DNA of 64,000 bases from JBAXAM01 sp964213355. Lineage in GTDB: Bacteria; Pseudomonadota; Gammaproteobacteria; UBA9339. This document shows, one piece after another, positions 1-8,895 of the stretch (positions are counted from its first letter, which is position 1; every line of letters starts with the position of its first letter). Location of the stretch: the NCBI GenBank assembly GCA_964213355.1, contig CAXOVY010000032.1, forward strand, positions 124,001 to 188,000. Reading direction: 5' to 3'. The notes under the pieces were generated by a model. That model was given only the letters and a program-made list of their open reading frames with translations. It made no database searches and had not been told where the DNA came from. The translations under genes and the position numbers were made by a program.

Positions 1-582
1 ATAATGCGTGAAATCACTAAACTTGATCGTGTTTTAGGCGGTATTCGCAAAATGGGTGGCCTACCAGATGCCGTTTTTGTAATTGATGTTGGACACGAAA
101 ACATAGCTGTAAGCGAAGCGTCCAAATTAAAGATTCCGATAGTGGGTATAGTTGATACTAACAATAGTCCTGATGGTATTGATTATGTAATCCCGGGAAA
201 TGACGATTCAATCCGTGCAATCAAACTATACTTACAGGGCATTGGAGATGCAATTGTTGATGCTCGTAGCCATATTATTGAAGAAGAAATTATTGCCGAA
301 AAAGAAGATAAAAAGCTTGGTAAAAAAGTTTTACCACCAAAGAAAAAAGTTTTTAAGAGAAAGGCATCTACCACTGATACAGCTGGTACAACTCAAATAA
401 GAAGTATCTCTCCTCAACATGCTCGTCATACAGACGTTGTTGTTAAAAATTCAAATGTTGGGAAGCAAAAAGAAGAAATGACAATGGCAGAAATAGTAGA
501 AGATGAAGCAATTGAAGAAAAAACTGTTGCCGAAGTTTTGGCAGGTAATTTGGTTGATGTTTCATCTGGTAAAAACAAGTAA
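1..582 (+). CDS. rpsB: 30S ribosomal protein S2 (3' part)
   Basis: Small-subunit ribosomal protein S2, cut by the window start; the reading frame is already open at base 1. The visible part holds the conserved S2 core (GGLPDAVFVIDVGHE, then VDTNNSPDGIDYVIPGNDD and RAIKLYL), which resembles gammaproteobacterial S2. After about residue 95 of this fragment, where S2 proteins usually end, comes an extra tail of roughly 95 residues that is highly charged and low in complexity (Lys/Glu rich, PPKKKVFKRK). The tail is unusual for a gammaproteobacterial S2. It is read through in one frame to a TAA and is followed after 11 nt by tsf, so it is probably genuine coding sequence. Identity is certain; the role of the tail is unknown. 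Confidence 0.97.
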   Translation: MMREITKLDRVLGGIRKMGGLPDAVFVIDVGHENIAVSEASKLKIPIVGIVDTNNSPDGIDYVIPGNDDSIRAIKLYLQGIGDAIVDARSHIIEEEIIAEKEDKKLGKKVLPPKKKVFKRKASTTDTAGTTQIRSISPQHARHTDVVVKNSNVGKQKEEMTMAEIVEDEAIEEKTVAEVLAGNLVDVSSGKNK

Positions 583-593
583 GGATTTAGATC

Positions 594-1469
594 ATGATAA
601 TTACAGCTTCTTTAGTTAAAGAATTGCGTGAGCGTACCGGAGCCGGAATGATGGAGTGTAAAAAATCTCTTACAGAGGCCCAAGGTGATATCGAAGTGGC
701 AATTGTAGCTATGCGTAAATCTGGCCAGGCTAAAGCTGCCAAAAAGGCTGGTCGGATAGCAGCGGAAGGTGCCATCGCAGTTAAAGTAAGTGGTGATAGC
801 AAAAAAGCAATTATGGTTGAAGTTAATTGTGAAACTGACTTTGTTGCGCGTGATCATAATTTCTTGGAATTTGTAAATGCTGTTGCCGCTGCCGGATTAG
901 CTGCACTTGCCACCAATCCTGATGATTTATTGGCTTTGACTTTAGACAATGGTAAAACTATTACCCAAGCCCGCGAGGATTTGGTTGCCAAAATTGGTGA
1001 AAATATTAATGTGCGCCGTCTGAAATTGATGACAACTGTGGGAGTTATTGGTAATTATGTTCATAGCAATAATCGAATTGGTGTATTAGTTGAATTATCG
1101 GCTGCAAATTCTTCTGAGCTTGGTAAAGACATTTCGATGCATATTGCCGCAAGTAAACCCATAGCAGTGTTGCCCGAAGAATTACCACAAGATTTGCTTA
1201 ATAAAGAAAAAGAAATTTGTTTGGTTCAGGTGCAGGCAAGTGGCAAGCCACCTGAAATTATAGAGAAAATGATTATTGGTCGTATGCAAAAATTTGTAAG
1301 CGAATCAACCCTAATTAAGCAACCGTTTGTTAAAAATCCAGATATCACGGTTGCCGACTTACTGAAGCAAGCGAATGTAAAAGTTTTGAGTTTTGCGCGC
1401 TTTGAAGTGGGTGAGGGGATTGAGAAGAAGGAGACCGATTTTGCAACTGAAGTTAAGAGCTTGTTATAG
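594..1469 (+). CDS. tsf: Elongation factor Ts
   Basis: Guanine nucleotide exchange factor that recycles EF-Tu-GDP to EF-Tu-GTP during translation in the cytoplasm. The N-terminal UBA-like segment (LVKELRERTGAGMMECKKSL) and the following CETDFVARD motif are diagnostic. At 291 residues it is close to the family's usual length. An AAGGA ribosome-binding site just after the rpsB stop fixes the ATG at 594. It directly follows rpsB, the near-universal arrangement, and is presumably co-transcribed with it. Confidence 0.98.
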   Translation: MIITASLVKELRERTGAGMMECKKSLTEAQGDIEVAIVAMRKSGQAKAAKKAGRIAAEGAIAVKVSGDSKKAIMVEVNCETDFVARDHNFLEFVNAVAAAGLAALATNPDDLLALTLDNGKTITQAREDLVAKIGENINVRRLKLMTTVGVIGNYVHSNNRIGVLVELSAANSSELGKDISMHIAASKPIAVLPEELPQDLLNKEKEICLVQVQASGKPPEIIEKMIIGRMQKFVSESTLIKQPFVKNPDITVADLLKQANVKVLSFARFEVGEGIEKKETDFATEVKSLL

Positions 1470-1510
1470 GACATAAGGTTGGTAGGCGCAAATATGAGGA
1501 GTGATTTCAC

Positions 1511-2224
1511 ATGAAAAAAACTCGTTATCGACGCGTAATGCTTAAACTTAGTGGTGAGGCTTTGCTGGGAAAAAGAACTTCTAGCATTGATACGGCTGTA
1601 ATTGAAAACATTGCACATGAGATTAAGCCATTGGCTTCTGGCAAAGTGCAGGTTGGAATTGTTGTTGGTGGTGGTAATTTTTTTCGTGGTGCTAAATTAA
1701 ATCAAGTTTTGATTTCGCGTGTTACTGGCGACCATCTTGGTATGGTTGCTACGATGTTAAATGCTTTGGCGATACGGGATGTTTTTGCGCACTTGAATAT
1801 TCCCACTAAAATCATGTCGGCCTTGCCAATAGATGGCGTAATTGAGCGCTATGATCGCAATAAAGCTGCTAATTATCTTGAACAGAATTTTGTTGTAATT
1901 TTTGCTGGTGGTACTGGCAATCCATTCGTTACTACTGATACTGCACTTGGTCTGCGAGGGATTGAGCTTGATGCTGATTTACTTTTAAAGGCAACAAATG
2001 TTGATGGTGTTTATTCAGCCGATCCACAAATAAATCCTGATGCCAAATTTTATAGTCATTTAACCTACCAAGAAGCTCTAACCAAAGAATTAGCTGTGAT
2101 GGATTTGTCGGCATTTTGCCTTTGTCGTGATCATCAAATGAAACTGCGGGTGTTTAATATGCATAAAAAGGGGGCTATATTGCGTATTATTCAGGGTGCT
2201 AACGAAGGAACTTTAGTAGAATGA
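1511..2224 (+). CDS. pyrH: UMP kinase
   Basis: Phosphorylates UMP to UDP with ATP, the first committed step from UMP to all other pyrimidine nucleotides. The 237-residue protein has the amino-acid-kinase fold motifs: KLSGEALLG near the N-terminus, the glycine-rich VVGGGNFFRG and the FAGGTGNPFVTTDTA segment. Bacterial UMP kinases are usually about 240 residues. A GAGG-type ribosome-binding site lies upstream of ATG 1511. The gene keeps the conserved tsf-pyrH-frr order. Confidence 0.97.
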   Translation: MKKTRYRRVMLKLSGEALLGKRTSSIDTAVIENIAHEIKPLASGKVQVGIVVGGGNFFRGAKLNQVLISRVTGDHLGMVATMLNALAIRDVFAHLNIPTKIMSALPIDGVIERYDRNKAANYLEQNFVVIFAGGTGNPFVTTDTALGLRGIELDADLLLKATNVDGVYSADPQINPDAKFYSHLTYQEALTKELAVMDLSAFCLCRDHQMKLRVFNMHKKGAILRIIQGANEGTLVE

Positions 2225-2232
2225 GGTGAACT

Positions 2233-2790
2233 ATGTTAAATAGCATTAATAAAGATGTTGAAACAAACATGCAAAAAGCGCTAGAGGCTTTTAAAGTTGA
2301 AATAGGTAAATTAAGAACTGGACGAGCGCATTCCAGTTTGGTTGATGGGGTCAAAGTTGAATATTATGGCAATGAAACTCCATTAAAAAATATTGCTAAT
2401 ATTGTGGTCTCTGATGCTCATACCATTACAATTACGCCATGGGAAAAAACTATGGTTAAGCCAATTGAAAAAGCAATTCTTAATGCTGGTCTTGGTTTGA
2501 ATCCAATTGCTGATGCTAATTTGGTGCGGGTACCTGTTCCTGCGATGACTGAAGAGCGCCGCAAAGAGATGGCTAAAGTAGTAAAAACTATTGCGGAGCA
2601 AGCACGAGTTTCGCTTAGGAATGTTCGTCGTGATGCCATGGCTAGTCTTAAGGATCTTCTTAAGAAAAAACAGATTGATGAAGATGCAGATCATCGTGCC
2701 CAAGATTCAGTACAAAAGACAACTGATAAGTTTGTTGCCGAAATTGATAAACTGGCTGTTGCGAAGGAAGCAGAATTGATGAAGGTATAA
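2233..2790 (+). CDS. frr: Ribosome recycling factor
   Basis: Splits post-termination ribosomes together with EF-G. The 185-residue protein matches the family length, and the RTGRAHSSLVDGVKVEYYG and VPVPAMTEERRKEM segments are hallmark RRF motifs. The GAGGTG ribosome-binding site overlaps the pyrH stop codon (TGAGGTG), so translation is probably coupled to pyrH. uppS follows after only 4 nt. Confidence 0.98.
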   Translation: MLNSINKDVETNMQKALEAFKVEIGKLRTGRAHSSLVDGVKVEYYGNETPLKNIANIVVSDAHTITITPWEKTMVKPIEKAILNAGLGLNPIADANLVRVPVPAMTEERRKEMAKVVKTIAEQARVSLRNVRRDAMASLKDLLKKKQIDEDADHRAQDSVQKTTDKFVAEIDKLAVAKEAELMKV

Positions 2791-2794
2791 TATA

Positions 2795-3496
2795 ATGAAG
2801 CTGCCCAAACACATTGCAATTGTAATGGATGGTAATGGTCGCTGGGCCAAAAAACGTGGATTATCGAGGATTGCTGGGCATAAAGTTGGTGTGGAGAGCG
2901 TGCACGAGATTGTTAAAGTGTGTGCTGAAAAAAAAATTGATGTTTTGACATTGTTTGCATTTAGTACCGAAAATTGGCAGAGACCTCAAGAAGAAGTTGG
3001 TTATTTAATGGAGCAGCTGTTTGTTTGGGCTTTAGAAGGTGAAATTAAAGAGTTGCATAAAAACAATGTGCAATTTCGAGTTATTGGCGAGACCAAACTC
3101 CTTACGGAAAAATTACAGCAAAAAATTCGCGCTGCTGAAAAATTGACTGTCAGTAATAGTGGTTTGAAATTAGTGATTGCTTTAAGTTATAGCGGGCGCT
3201 GGGATATTGTAGAGGCTGCGCGACAACTTGGCGGGGAAATTGAAGCGGGAAAATTGACGCCGCAAGATATTACGATTGAAAAAGTGCATGCAAGAACTTG
3301 CCTGCACGATTTGCCAGAACCGGATTTGTTTATTCGTACCAGTGGCGAACAACGTATAAGTAATTTCATGTTATGGCAGCTGGCATATACCGAGTTATAT
3401 TTTACTGATGTTTTATGGCCAGATTTTCGCGAGGCAGAGTTTACTGCGGCGCTCGTTTCTTACGATCAAAGAAGTAGAAGGTTTGGAAAATGCTAA
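2795..3496 (+). CDS. uppS: Di-trans,poly-cis-undecaprenyl-diphosphate synthase
   Basis: Condenses isopentenyl diphosphate units onto farnesyl diphosphate to make the C55 lipid carrier for peptidoglycan and O-antigen synthesis. The catalytic MDGNGRWAKKRG motif is present with Asp12, and the C-terminal substrate-binding DLFIRTSGEQRISNFMLWQ is intact. Length (233 residues) is slightly short of E. coli UppS (253). It overlaps the start of cdsA. In the enterobacterial order dxr precedes this gene; here frr leads straight into uppS. Confidence 0.97.
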   Translation: MKLPKHIAIVMDGNGRWAKKRGLSRIAGHKVGVESVHEIVKVCAEKKIDVLTLFAFSTENWQRPQEEVGYLMEQLFVWALEGEIKELHKNNVQFRVIGETKLLTEKLQQKIRAAEKLTVSNSGLKLVIALSYSGRWDIVEAARQLGGEIEAGKLTPQDITIEKVHARTCLHDLPEPDLFIRTSGEQRISNFMLWQLAYTELYFTDVLWPDFREAEFTAALVSYDQRSRRFGKC

Positions 3497-4299
3497 CACA
3501 GCGTATTACTACTGCATTAATTTTTGGAGCGTTAGTAGTTATTAGTATATTTTATTTACCATTAATTGGTTTTAAAGTGTTTGCTGGATTGGTAGTGGCA
3601 TTGGCTGTTTGGGAATTTGCAGATTTATTTTGGCAAGAAAATTATAAGAAGAAAATAAGCTTTTTAGCTGCATTTTTGTTGGTTGCTGCAGTCGCCCAAT
3701 TTTTTCCGGCACAACCGACATTGATTATCGGTGTATTGTGGTGGTTGGTTGTCCCATATTTTTTATGGCGTTACACGACCGACAAAAGCAGCTGCTTTAC
3801 TAGTATAGCTTGGCAGTGGTTGACTGGAATTATGGTTTTCGTACCGTGTTTGGTTGGTTTAATTGAGATTCAAGAAAAATTTGGCGCAAAGTTTTTACTT
3901 TATCTGTTGATGATTGTTTGTGCGGCTGATATTGGCGCGTATTTTGCTGGAAGACTTTGGGGAAAACATTTATTGGCACCGCAAATCAGTCCCAAAAAAA
4001 CATTTGAAGGGGTGCTTGGCGGTTTATTGTTCTCCCTACTTGTTACGATTGTTGGTGCTTTATTATTAAGAGGCGTAGTTTTCGATTTTAGTGGTATGCG
4101 CGGTATTTCGCTTTTAATGTTGGTTGTAATTACGTGTTTGTGGTCGGTGATTGGTGATTTGTTTGAGAGTATGTTGAAGCGTCAAGCAGGAGTAAAAGAT
4201 AGTGGACAATTACTACCTGGACATGGAGGTATATATGATCGGATTGACAGCTTAACCGCAGCAATTCCGATTTTTGTTTTAGGGCTTTTACTAATTTAA
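3490..4299 (+). CDS. cdsA: Phosphatidate cytidylyltransferase
   Basis: Inner-membrane enzyme that makes CDP-diacylglycerol from phosphatidate and CTP for phospholipid synthesis. The 269-residue protein is mostly hydrophobic with several transmembrane segments. It ends with the family signature around KDSGQLLPGHGGIYDRIDS, which carries the metal-binding Asp residues. It overlaps uppS by 7 nt, indicating translational coupling. bamA follows after 12 nt; the usual intervening rseP is not present. Confidence 0.96.
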   Translation: MLTQRITTALIFGALVVISIFYLPLIGFKVFAGLVVALAVWEFADLFWQENYKKKISFLAAFLLVAAVAQFFPAQPTLIIGVLWWLVVPYFLWRYTTDKSSCFTSIAWQWLTGIMVFVPCLVGLIEIQEKFGAKFLLYLLMIVCAADIGAYFAGRLWGKHLLAPQISPKKTFEGVLGGLLFSLLVTIVGALLLRGVVFDFSGMRGISLLMLVVITCLWSVIGDLFESMLKRQAGVKDSGQLLPGHGGIYDRIDSLTAAIPIFVLGLLLI

Positions 4300-4311
4300 T
4301 GGTGGATTACT

Positions 4312-6618
4312 ATGTCGTTACCAAAAAAATTATTATGTGGTATTTTTGTCCTAGTGTTTGTTTACTCAGCTGCATTTGCGGAGGAGTTTGTAATTCATAA
4401 AATTCGTTTTGATGGTTTAAAGCGTATTAGCTTGGGAACAGCGCTTAGCTATTTAGCAGATGCTGGCGTCAAAGAGGGGGAACGTATCGATTCTTCCCAA
4501 ACTGGATATATTATTCGCGCTCTATATAAGACCAATTTTTTTAGTGATATTAGTTTAACCAAAAGTAGCAACGATCTTTTAATTAAAGTGGTTGAACGTG
4601 CAGTAATTGGATCAATAAAAGTTTCGGGTAACAGTAAAATTACAACAAAAGACATGGATGATGCCTTAAAAAGATCAGGTTTGGTCGAAGGACAAGCTAT
4701 GGATCAGGCGCTTTTAAATGGAATCGTTCAAGCTTTAATGCAGCAATATCATAATTTAGGTTTATATGCTGCGAAAATTGATGCTAGTGCTAAGCCACTA
4801 GAGCGTAATCGTGTGGCAGTTACGATTAATATAAAAGAAGGACCAGCTGCAAAAATTAAATCTATTAAAATTACGGGCAATACAATTGCTAGCGAAAGAA
4901 CTCTACTGGGAGAGTTTTCTTTAGCCACCACCAAGCTTTGGAGTTTTTTTACCAATTCAGATCAATATTCACAGGAAAAATTGGATGGTGATTTAGAAAA
5001 ACTGCGTTCTTATTATATGGATCGTGGTTATTTACACTTTAAAGTGGACAGTGTTAAAGTGGCAATCACTCCTGATAAGAAGCATCTTTATATTACAATT
5101 CATGTTGTTGAAGGACTGCCATACAAAATTAAAGGGGTTAGTTTAGACGGTAATCTAATCGGTAAACGCGCCGAAATACTAAAATTAATTACCCTCAAAA
5201 CAGGTGTCACTTTTTCACGTAAAGATATTATGGATATTCAAGCAAACATTAATCGATATTTAGGTGATTATGGTTATGGCCTGCCGGATATCGGGGTTGA
5301 ACCCATAATTGATGATAGTAGCAGGCAGATATTTGTTAAGTTTATGGTTAATCCTGGTCAGCGTGTCTATATTCATCGTATTAATTTTAAAGGGAACACT
5401 AAAACTCATGATGAAGTGCTGCGGCGTGAAATGCGGCTGCACGAAGGGTCAATGTTTAATTTATCGAAGATTGAAGAGTCAAAACGCCTTTTGGCAAATT
5501 TAGGTTATTTGGAAGACATAGAGTACAAACTTGATCCAGTGTCGGATGAGGCTCACCAAATGGATCTTACCTATAGTGTTAAAGAAGCTTCTGCTGTTTC
5601 AGCTACGGTTCAGGGCGGTTATTCCGATGCGGAGGGTTTTCTTTATGGTGCTGGTGTAAATGACTCAAATGTTTTAGGTAGTGGTAAAACAGCATCGGTT
5701 AGATTTGATAATAGCAAAGCAACTCAAATGTATAGCTTAGGCTATTACGATCCATATTTTACCATTAATCATATTGGTTTTAATGTTAATGCCTATTTTC
5801 AGAAGACTGATACGAGCAAACTGAGAGGGCGGAGTCCTTATTCGACTAACGTTGTTGGCGGTTTAGCTTCTTTTGTTGTCCCATTATCAGATCTTGACAG
5901 TATTACTCTTGGAGCAGGTGTTGAGCATATTAAAATTAAGACCGATGCTGGTGTTCCACCGAAGCAGGTTTCTGATTTTATAAATAGCTATGGTTATATT
6001 TATAATCAATTAAAAGCAGTTGCTAGCTGGCAGCATAGTAATCTTAATAGAGCGATCTTTCCTACGAAGGGATTCGCGCAGAGTTTGAGTTTAACTGGTT
6101 ATGCCCCTCTTAATAAACATAGCCTTGAATTTTACAAGATTGAACATACCACCACTTGGTATCAGCCACTGTTCAAAGACTTTATTTTACGTACTGGTAC
6201 TGATGTTGGTTATGGCAGTGGTTTTGGTAGAACTAAAGCGCTTCCGTTTTTTCAAAACTTTTTTGCCGGCGGTATCGGATCAGTACGTGGTTTTGAAGCT
6301 GGTGATTTAGGTGGTGGTGATGAAGATGCTCGTGATGATCAAGGCCATGCCAAAGGTGGTAATGTTATGACTGTGGCGAGTGCTGGTATTATTATTCCCA
6401 CGCCGATGAAGGATACAGTGCGTCCTAGTATTTTTATTGATGTTGGTGATGTTTATAACAACAGGTTCAAGATTAAAGATCTTAGAGCTTCCTGTGGTAT
6501 CCAACTTGAATGGCGCACGCCTCTGGCGCCATTAGTGTTTAGCTTGGCAAAGCCAATTCGTAAAAAAGATGGCGATAGACTCGAAATGTTCCAGTTTAGT
6601 ATTAGTGCAAGTATTTAA
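4312..6618 (+). CDS. bamA: Outer membrane protein assembly factor BamA
   Basis: Omp85-family core of the BAM complex, which folds and inserts beta-barrel proteins into the outer membrane. The 768-residue protein begins with a signal peptide (about residues 1-23, cleavage near AAFA). About five POTRA repeats follow up to around residue 420, then a C-terminal barrel. The lid-loop VRGFE motif is at about residue 658. The C-terminus ends in alternating hydrophobic residues, as outer-membrane barrels do. It lies between cdsA and lpxD, matching gammaproteobacterial order apart from the absence of rseP and skp. Confidence 0.97.
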   Translation: MSLPKKLLCGIFVLVFVYSAAFAEEFVIHKIRFDGLKRISLGTALSYLADAGVKEGERIDSSQTGYIIRALYKTNFFSDISLTKSSNDLLIKVVERAVIGSIKVSGNSKITTKDMDDALKRSGLVEGQAMDQALLNGIVQALMQQYHNLGLYAAKIDASAKPLERNRVAVTINIKEGPAAKIKSIKITGNTIASERTLLGEFSLATTKLWSFFTNSDQYSQEKLDGDLEKLRSYYMDRGYLHFKVDSVKVAITPDKKHLYITIHVVEGLPYKIKGVSLDGNLIGKRAEILKLITLKTGVTFSRKDIMDIQANINRYLGDYGYGLPDIGVEPIIDDSSRQIFVKFMVNPGQRVYIHRINFKGNTKTHDEVLRREMRLHEGSMFNLSKIEESKRLLANLGYLEDIEYKLDPVSDEAHQMDLTYSVKEASAVSATVQGGYSDAEGFLYGAGVNDSNVLGSGKTASVRFDNSKATQMYSLGYYDPYFTINHIGFNVNAYFQKTDTSKLRGRSPYSTNVVGGLASFVVPLSDLDSITLGAGVEHIKIKTDAGVPPKQVSDFINSYGYIYNQLKAVASWQHSNLNRAIFPTKGFAQSLSLTGYAPLNKHSLEFYKIEHTTTWYQPLFKDFILRTGTDVGYGSGFGRTKALPFFQNFFAGGIGSVRGFEAGDLGGGDEDARDDQGHAKGGNVMTVASAGIIIPTPMKDTVRPSIFIDVGDVYNNRFKIKDLRASCGIQLEWRTPLAPLVFSLAKPIRKKDGDRLEMFQFSISASI

Positions 6619-6625
6619 GGTTTTT

Positions 6626-7621
6626 ATGACCAAGCGTACCTATACATTACAAGAATTGGCTAAATTTTTAGCGGCAGAGTTTTGGGGTGATCCTAATTGT
6701 CTTATTACTGGCATTGGCTCATTAGACAAGGCTACACCTAGCCAAATAAGTTTTCTTAAAAGTCATCATTACTCCAAGTATTTGGCTACTACCAAGGCCG
6801 CTGCAGTTATTGCTCGGCCAGAGCATGCTGAGCAGAATTCTGGAAACTGGATTATTGTAAATGATCCTTATTTAGCTTATGCCAAAATCTCTGGTTTTTT
6901 CGATGATGCGCCAATAATTTCTCCTGGTATTCATGCTACTGCTTTAATTGGTGAAGACTGTGAGATTGGAGCGGGCACTAGTATTGGACCATATTGTGTT
7001 ATTGGGCATAGAGTAAAAATCGGCGAAAACGCGCAAATTGCCGCGGGCTCTGTTATTAGTGACGATGTGGTAATTGGTGAAAAAACGAAATTATGTGCCA
7101 ATGTAGTATTGTATCACAGAGTTAAAATAGGTAAGCGCTGCTTGTTGCATAGTGGTGCAGTTATTGGTTCTGACGGTTTTGGTAACGCCAATGAAAAAGG
7201 GGTATGGCATAAAATTTATCAACTTGGAACCGTAATTATTGGTAATGACGTTGAAATTGGGGCCAATACTACCGTTGATCGTGGTGCCATTTCCGATACT
7301 ATTATTGAAGATGGGGTTAAATTAGATAATCAAATACAAGTTGGCCATAATGTGCATATTGGTGCGCATACTGCTATTGCAGGTTGCACGGGCATTGCAG
7401 GCAGTACTAAGATTGGTCGCTATTGTATGATTGGTGGTGGAGTTGGTATTACTGGTCATATTGAAATTACTGATGGTGTGATTATAAGTGGTAAGTCAGC
7501 TATTGGTAAATCAATCACTAAACCAGGAATGTATGCATCAAGTATTCCTGCGATGCCGTATCGTACTTGGGGCAGAGTTTTAGTGAGGCTTGCGAAGTTG
7601 GGGGAGAATAAAAAAACATGA
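6626..7621 (+). CDS. lpxD: UDP-3-O-(3-hydroxyacyl)glucosamine N-acyltransferase
   Basis: Third step of lipid A synthesis: transfers a 3-hydroxyacyl chain to the glucosamine amine. The 331-residue protein has an N-terminal uridine-binding domain followed by left-handed beta-helix hexapeptide repeats. The catalytic His lies near residue 240 in VGHNVHIG. The start is set at ATG 6626 (MTKRTYTLQ) because a longer frame would run into bamA; a TAAGG overlapping the bamA stop can act as ribosome-binding site. The last 4 nt overlap fabZ. Confidence 0.97.
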   Translation: MTKRTYTLQELAKFLAAEFWGDPNCLITGIGSLDKATPSQISFLKSHHYSKYLATTKAAAVIARPEHAEQNSGNWIIVNDPYLAYAKISGFFDDAPIISPGIHATALIGEDCEIGAGTSIGPYCVIGHRVKIGENAQIAAGSVISDDVVIGEKTKLCANVVLYHRVKIGKRCLLHSGAVIGSDGFGNANEKGVWHKIYQLGTVIIGNDVEIGANTTVDRGAISDTIIEDGVKLDNQIQVGHNVHIGAHTAIAGCTGIAGSTKIGRYCMIGGGVGITGHIEITDGVIISGKSAIGKSITKPGMYASSIPAMPYRTWGRVLVRLAKLGENKKT

Positions 7622-8064
7622 GTATTATAAAAATCCAAGAAATCAGAAAGCACGCGCCACATCGTTATCCATTTTTGTTGGTAGATCGAGTGCTTGAGGT
7701 TGAGCCTGGCAAGACAATTCTTGCTTTAAAAAATGTTACTTGTAATGAAGATTACTTTAATGGTCATTTTCCGCAGCGTTCTATCATGCCTGGAGTGCTG
7801 CAAATTGAAGCTTTGGCTCAGGCGGCAGGTTTGTTGATATTTTATACCACGAACAAGGATGTTGATGACGACAACTGGTATTTTTTAGCCGGTGTTGATA
7901 ATGCGCGCTTTAAACGTTTAGTAGAACCTGGTGATCAGCTGCATTTGCGTGTTGAGATAGCAAAGCAGCGGCGTGAACTTTGGGTGTTTAATGCTAAAGC
8001 TACAGTTGATGGTGAACTAGCTTGTAGCGTGGAGCTCCTGATTGCCAAAGGGGGCTTAAAATGA
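7618..8064 (+). CDS. fabZ: 3-hydroxyacyl-[acyl-carrier-protein] dehydratase
   Basis: Hot-dog-fold dehydratase of type II fatty acid synthesis. It competes with the lipid A pathway for 3-hydroxyacyl-ACP, which explains its place between lpxD and lpxA. The 148-residue protein shows HRYPFLLVDRV and the catalytic NGHFP (His50) and IEALAQ (Glu64) residues. It overlaps lpxD and lpxA by 4 nt each (ATGA), so the three are translationally coupled. Confidence 0.98.
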   Translation: MSIIKIQEIRKHAPHRYPFLLVDRVLEVEPGKTILALKNVTCNEDYFNGHFPQRSIMPGVLQIEALAQAAGLLIFYTTNKDVDDDNWYFLAGVDNARFKRLVEPGDQLHLRVEIAKQRRELWVFNAKATVDGELACSVELLIAKGGLK

Positions 8065-8843
8065 TTGACCAACGTGCTATTGTTGATAAAGATGCCAAAA
8101 TTGCTCCCAATGTAAAAATTGGGCCATATGCAATTATAGGTAAGAATGTTGAAATTGGTGAAGGTTCATGGGTTGGTCCACATGCAGTGATTGAGGGTAG
8201 AACAAAAATTGGTAAGAACAACCAGATTTTTCAAATGGCATCCATTGGAGCGATTCCGCAAGATAAGAAATATCACGGTGAAGATACTACTTTAGAAATT
8301 GGTGATAATAATATTTTCCGCGAGTTTTGTACGATGAATTTAGGCACAGCGCAGGGTGGTGGTGTAACCAAAATCGGCAATAATAATTTATTTATGAATT
8401 ATGTGCATATTGCACATGATTGTGTTGTTGGTAATGAGACGGTGTTTTCAAATAATGCTTCATTAGCTGGACATGTGATTGTTGATGATTATGTTGTTTT
8501 TGGTGGTTTTGTTAAAGTTGCGCAGTTTGTTAGGATTGGTGCATATAGTTTTTTTATTGGCGGAGCTGATATAGGCAAAGATGTTTTGCCATATGTTATT
8601 GCTGGTGGTGATTTTGATACGGCTAAGCTTTACGGTCTGAATTTAATTGGATTAAAACGACAAGGTTTTTCTGAGAAAACTCTAGAAAATTTAAAAGAGG
8701 CTTATAATATTGTTTTACGTAAAAAATTGACTGTAGTGCAAGCAATTCCAGAACTCGAAGCTATGCTGCCAATTTGCCCTGAAGTCCAACGATTTATTGA
8801 CATGCTCAAACAAAGCGAGCGCGGAATTTTGCGGTTGCGGTAG
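8061..8843 (+). CDS. lpxA: Acyl-ACP--UDP-N-acetylglucosamine O-acyltransferase
   Basis: First step of lipid A synthesis. The 260-residue protein is a left-handed beta-helix of hexapeptide repeats with a helical C-terminus (family about 262 residues). The catalytic His119 sits in HIAHDCVVGN, followed by the conserved AGHV and GGDFDTAKLYGLNLIGLKRQGF region, which resembles E. coli LpxA. It is the last gene of the plus-strand run. lpxB, expected next, is found inverted further downstream. Confidence 0.98.
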   Translation: MIDQRAIVDKDAKIAPNVKIGPYAIIGKNVEIGEGSWVGPHAVIEGRTKIGKNNQIFQMASIGAIPQDKKYHGEDTTLEIGDNNIFREFCTMNLGTAQGGGVTKIGNNNLFMNYVHIAHDCVVGNETVFSNNASLAGHVIVDDYVVFGGFVKVAQFVRIGAYSFFIGGADIGKDVLPYVIAGGDFDTAKLYGLNLIGLKRQGFSEKTLENLKEAYNIVLRKKLTVVQAIPELEAMLPICPEVQRFIDMLKQSERGILRLR

Positions 8844-8895
8844 GTACGTAGCAACAACCACAAACATGTTATGAGTCAACGATATCTTTCTTATT

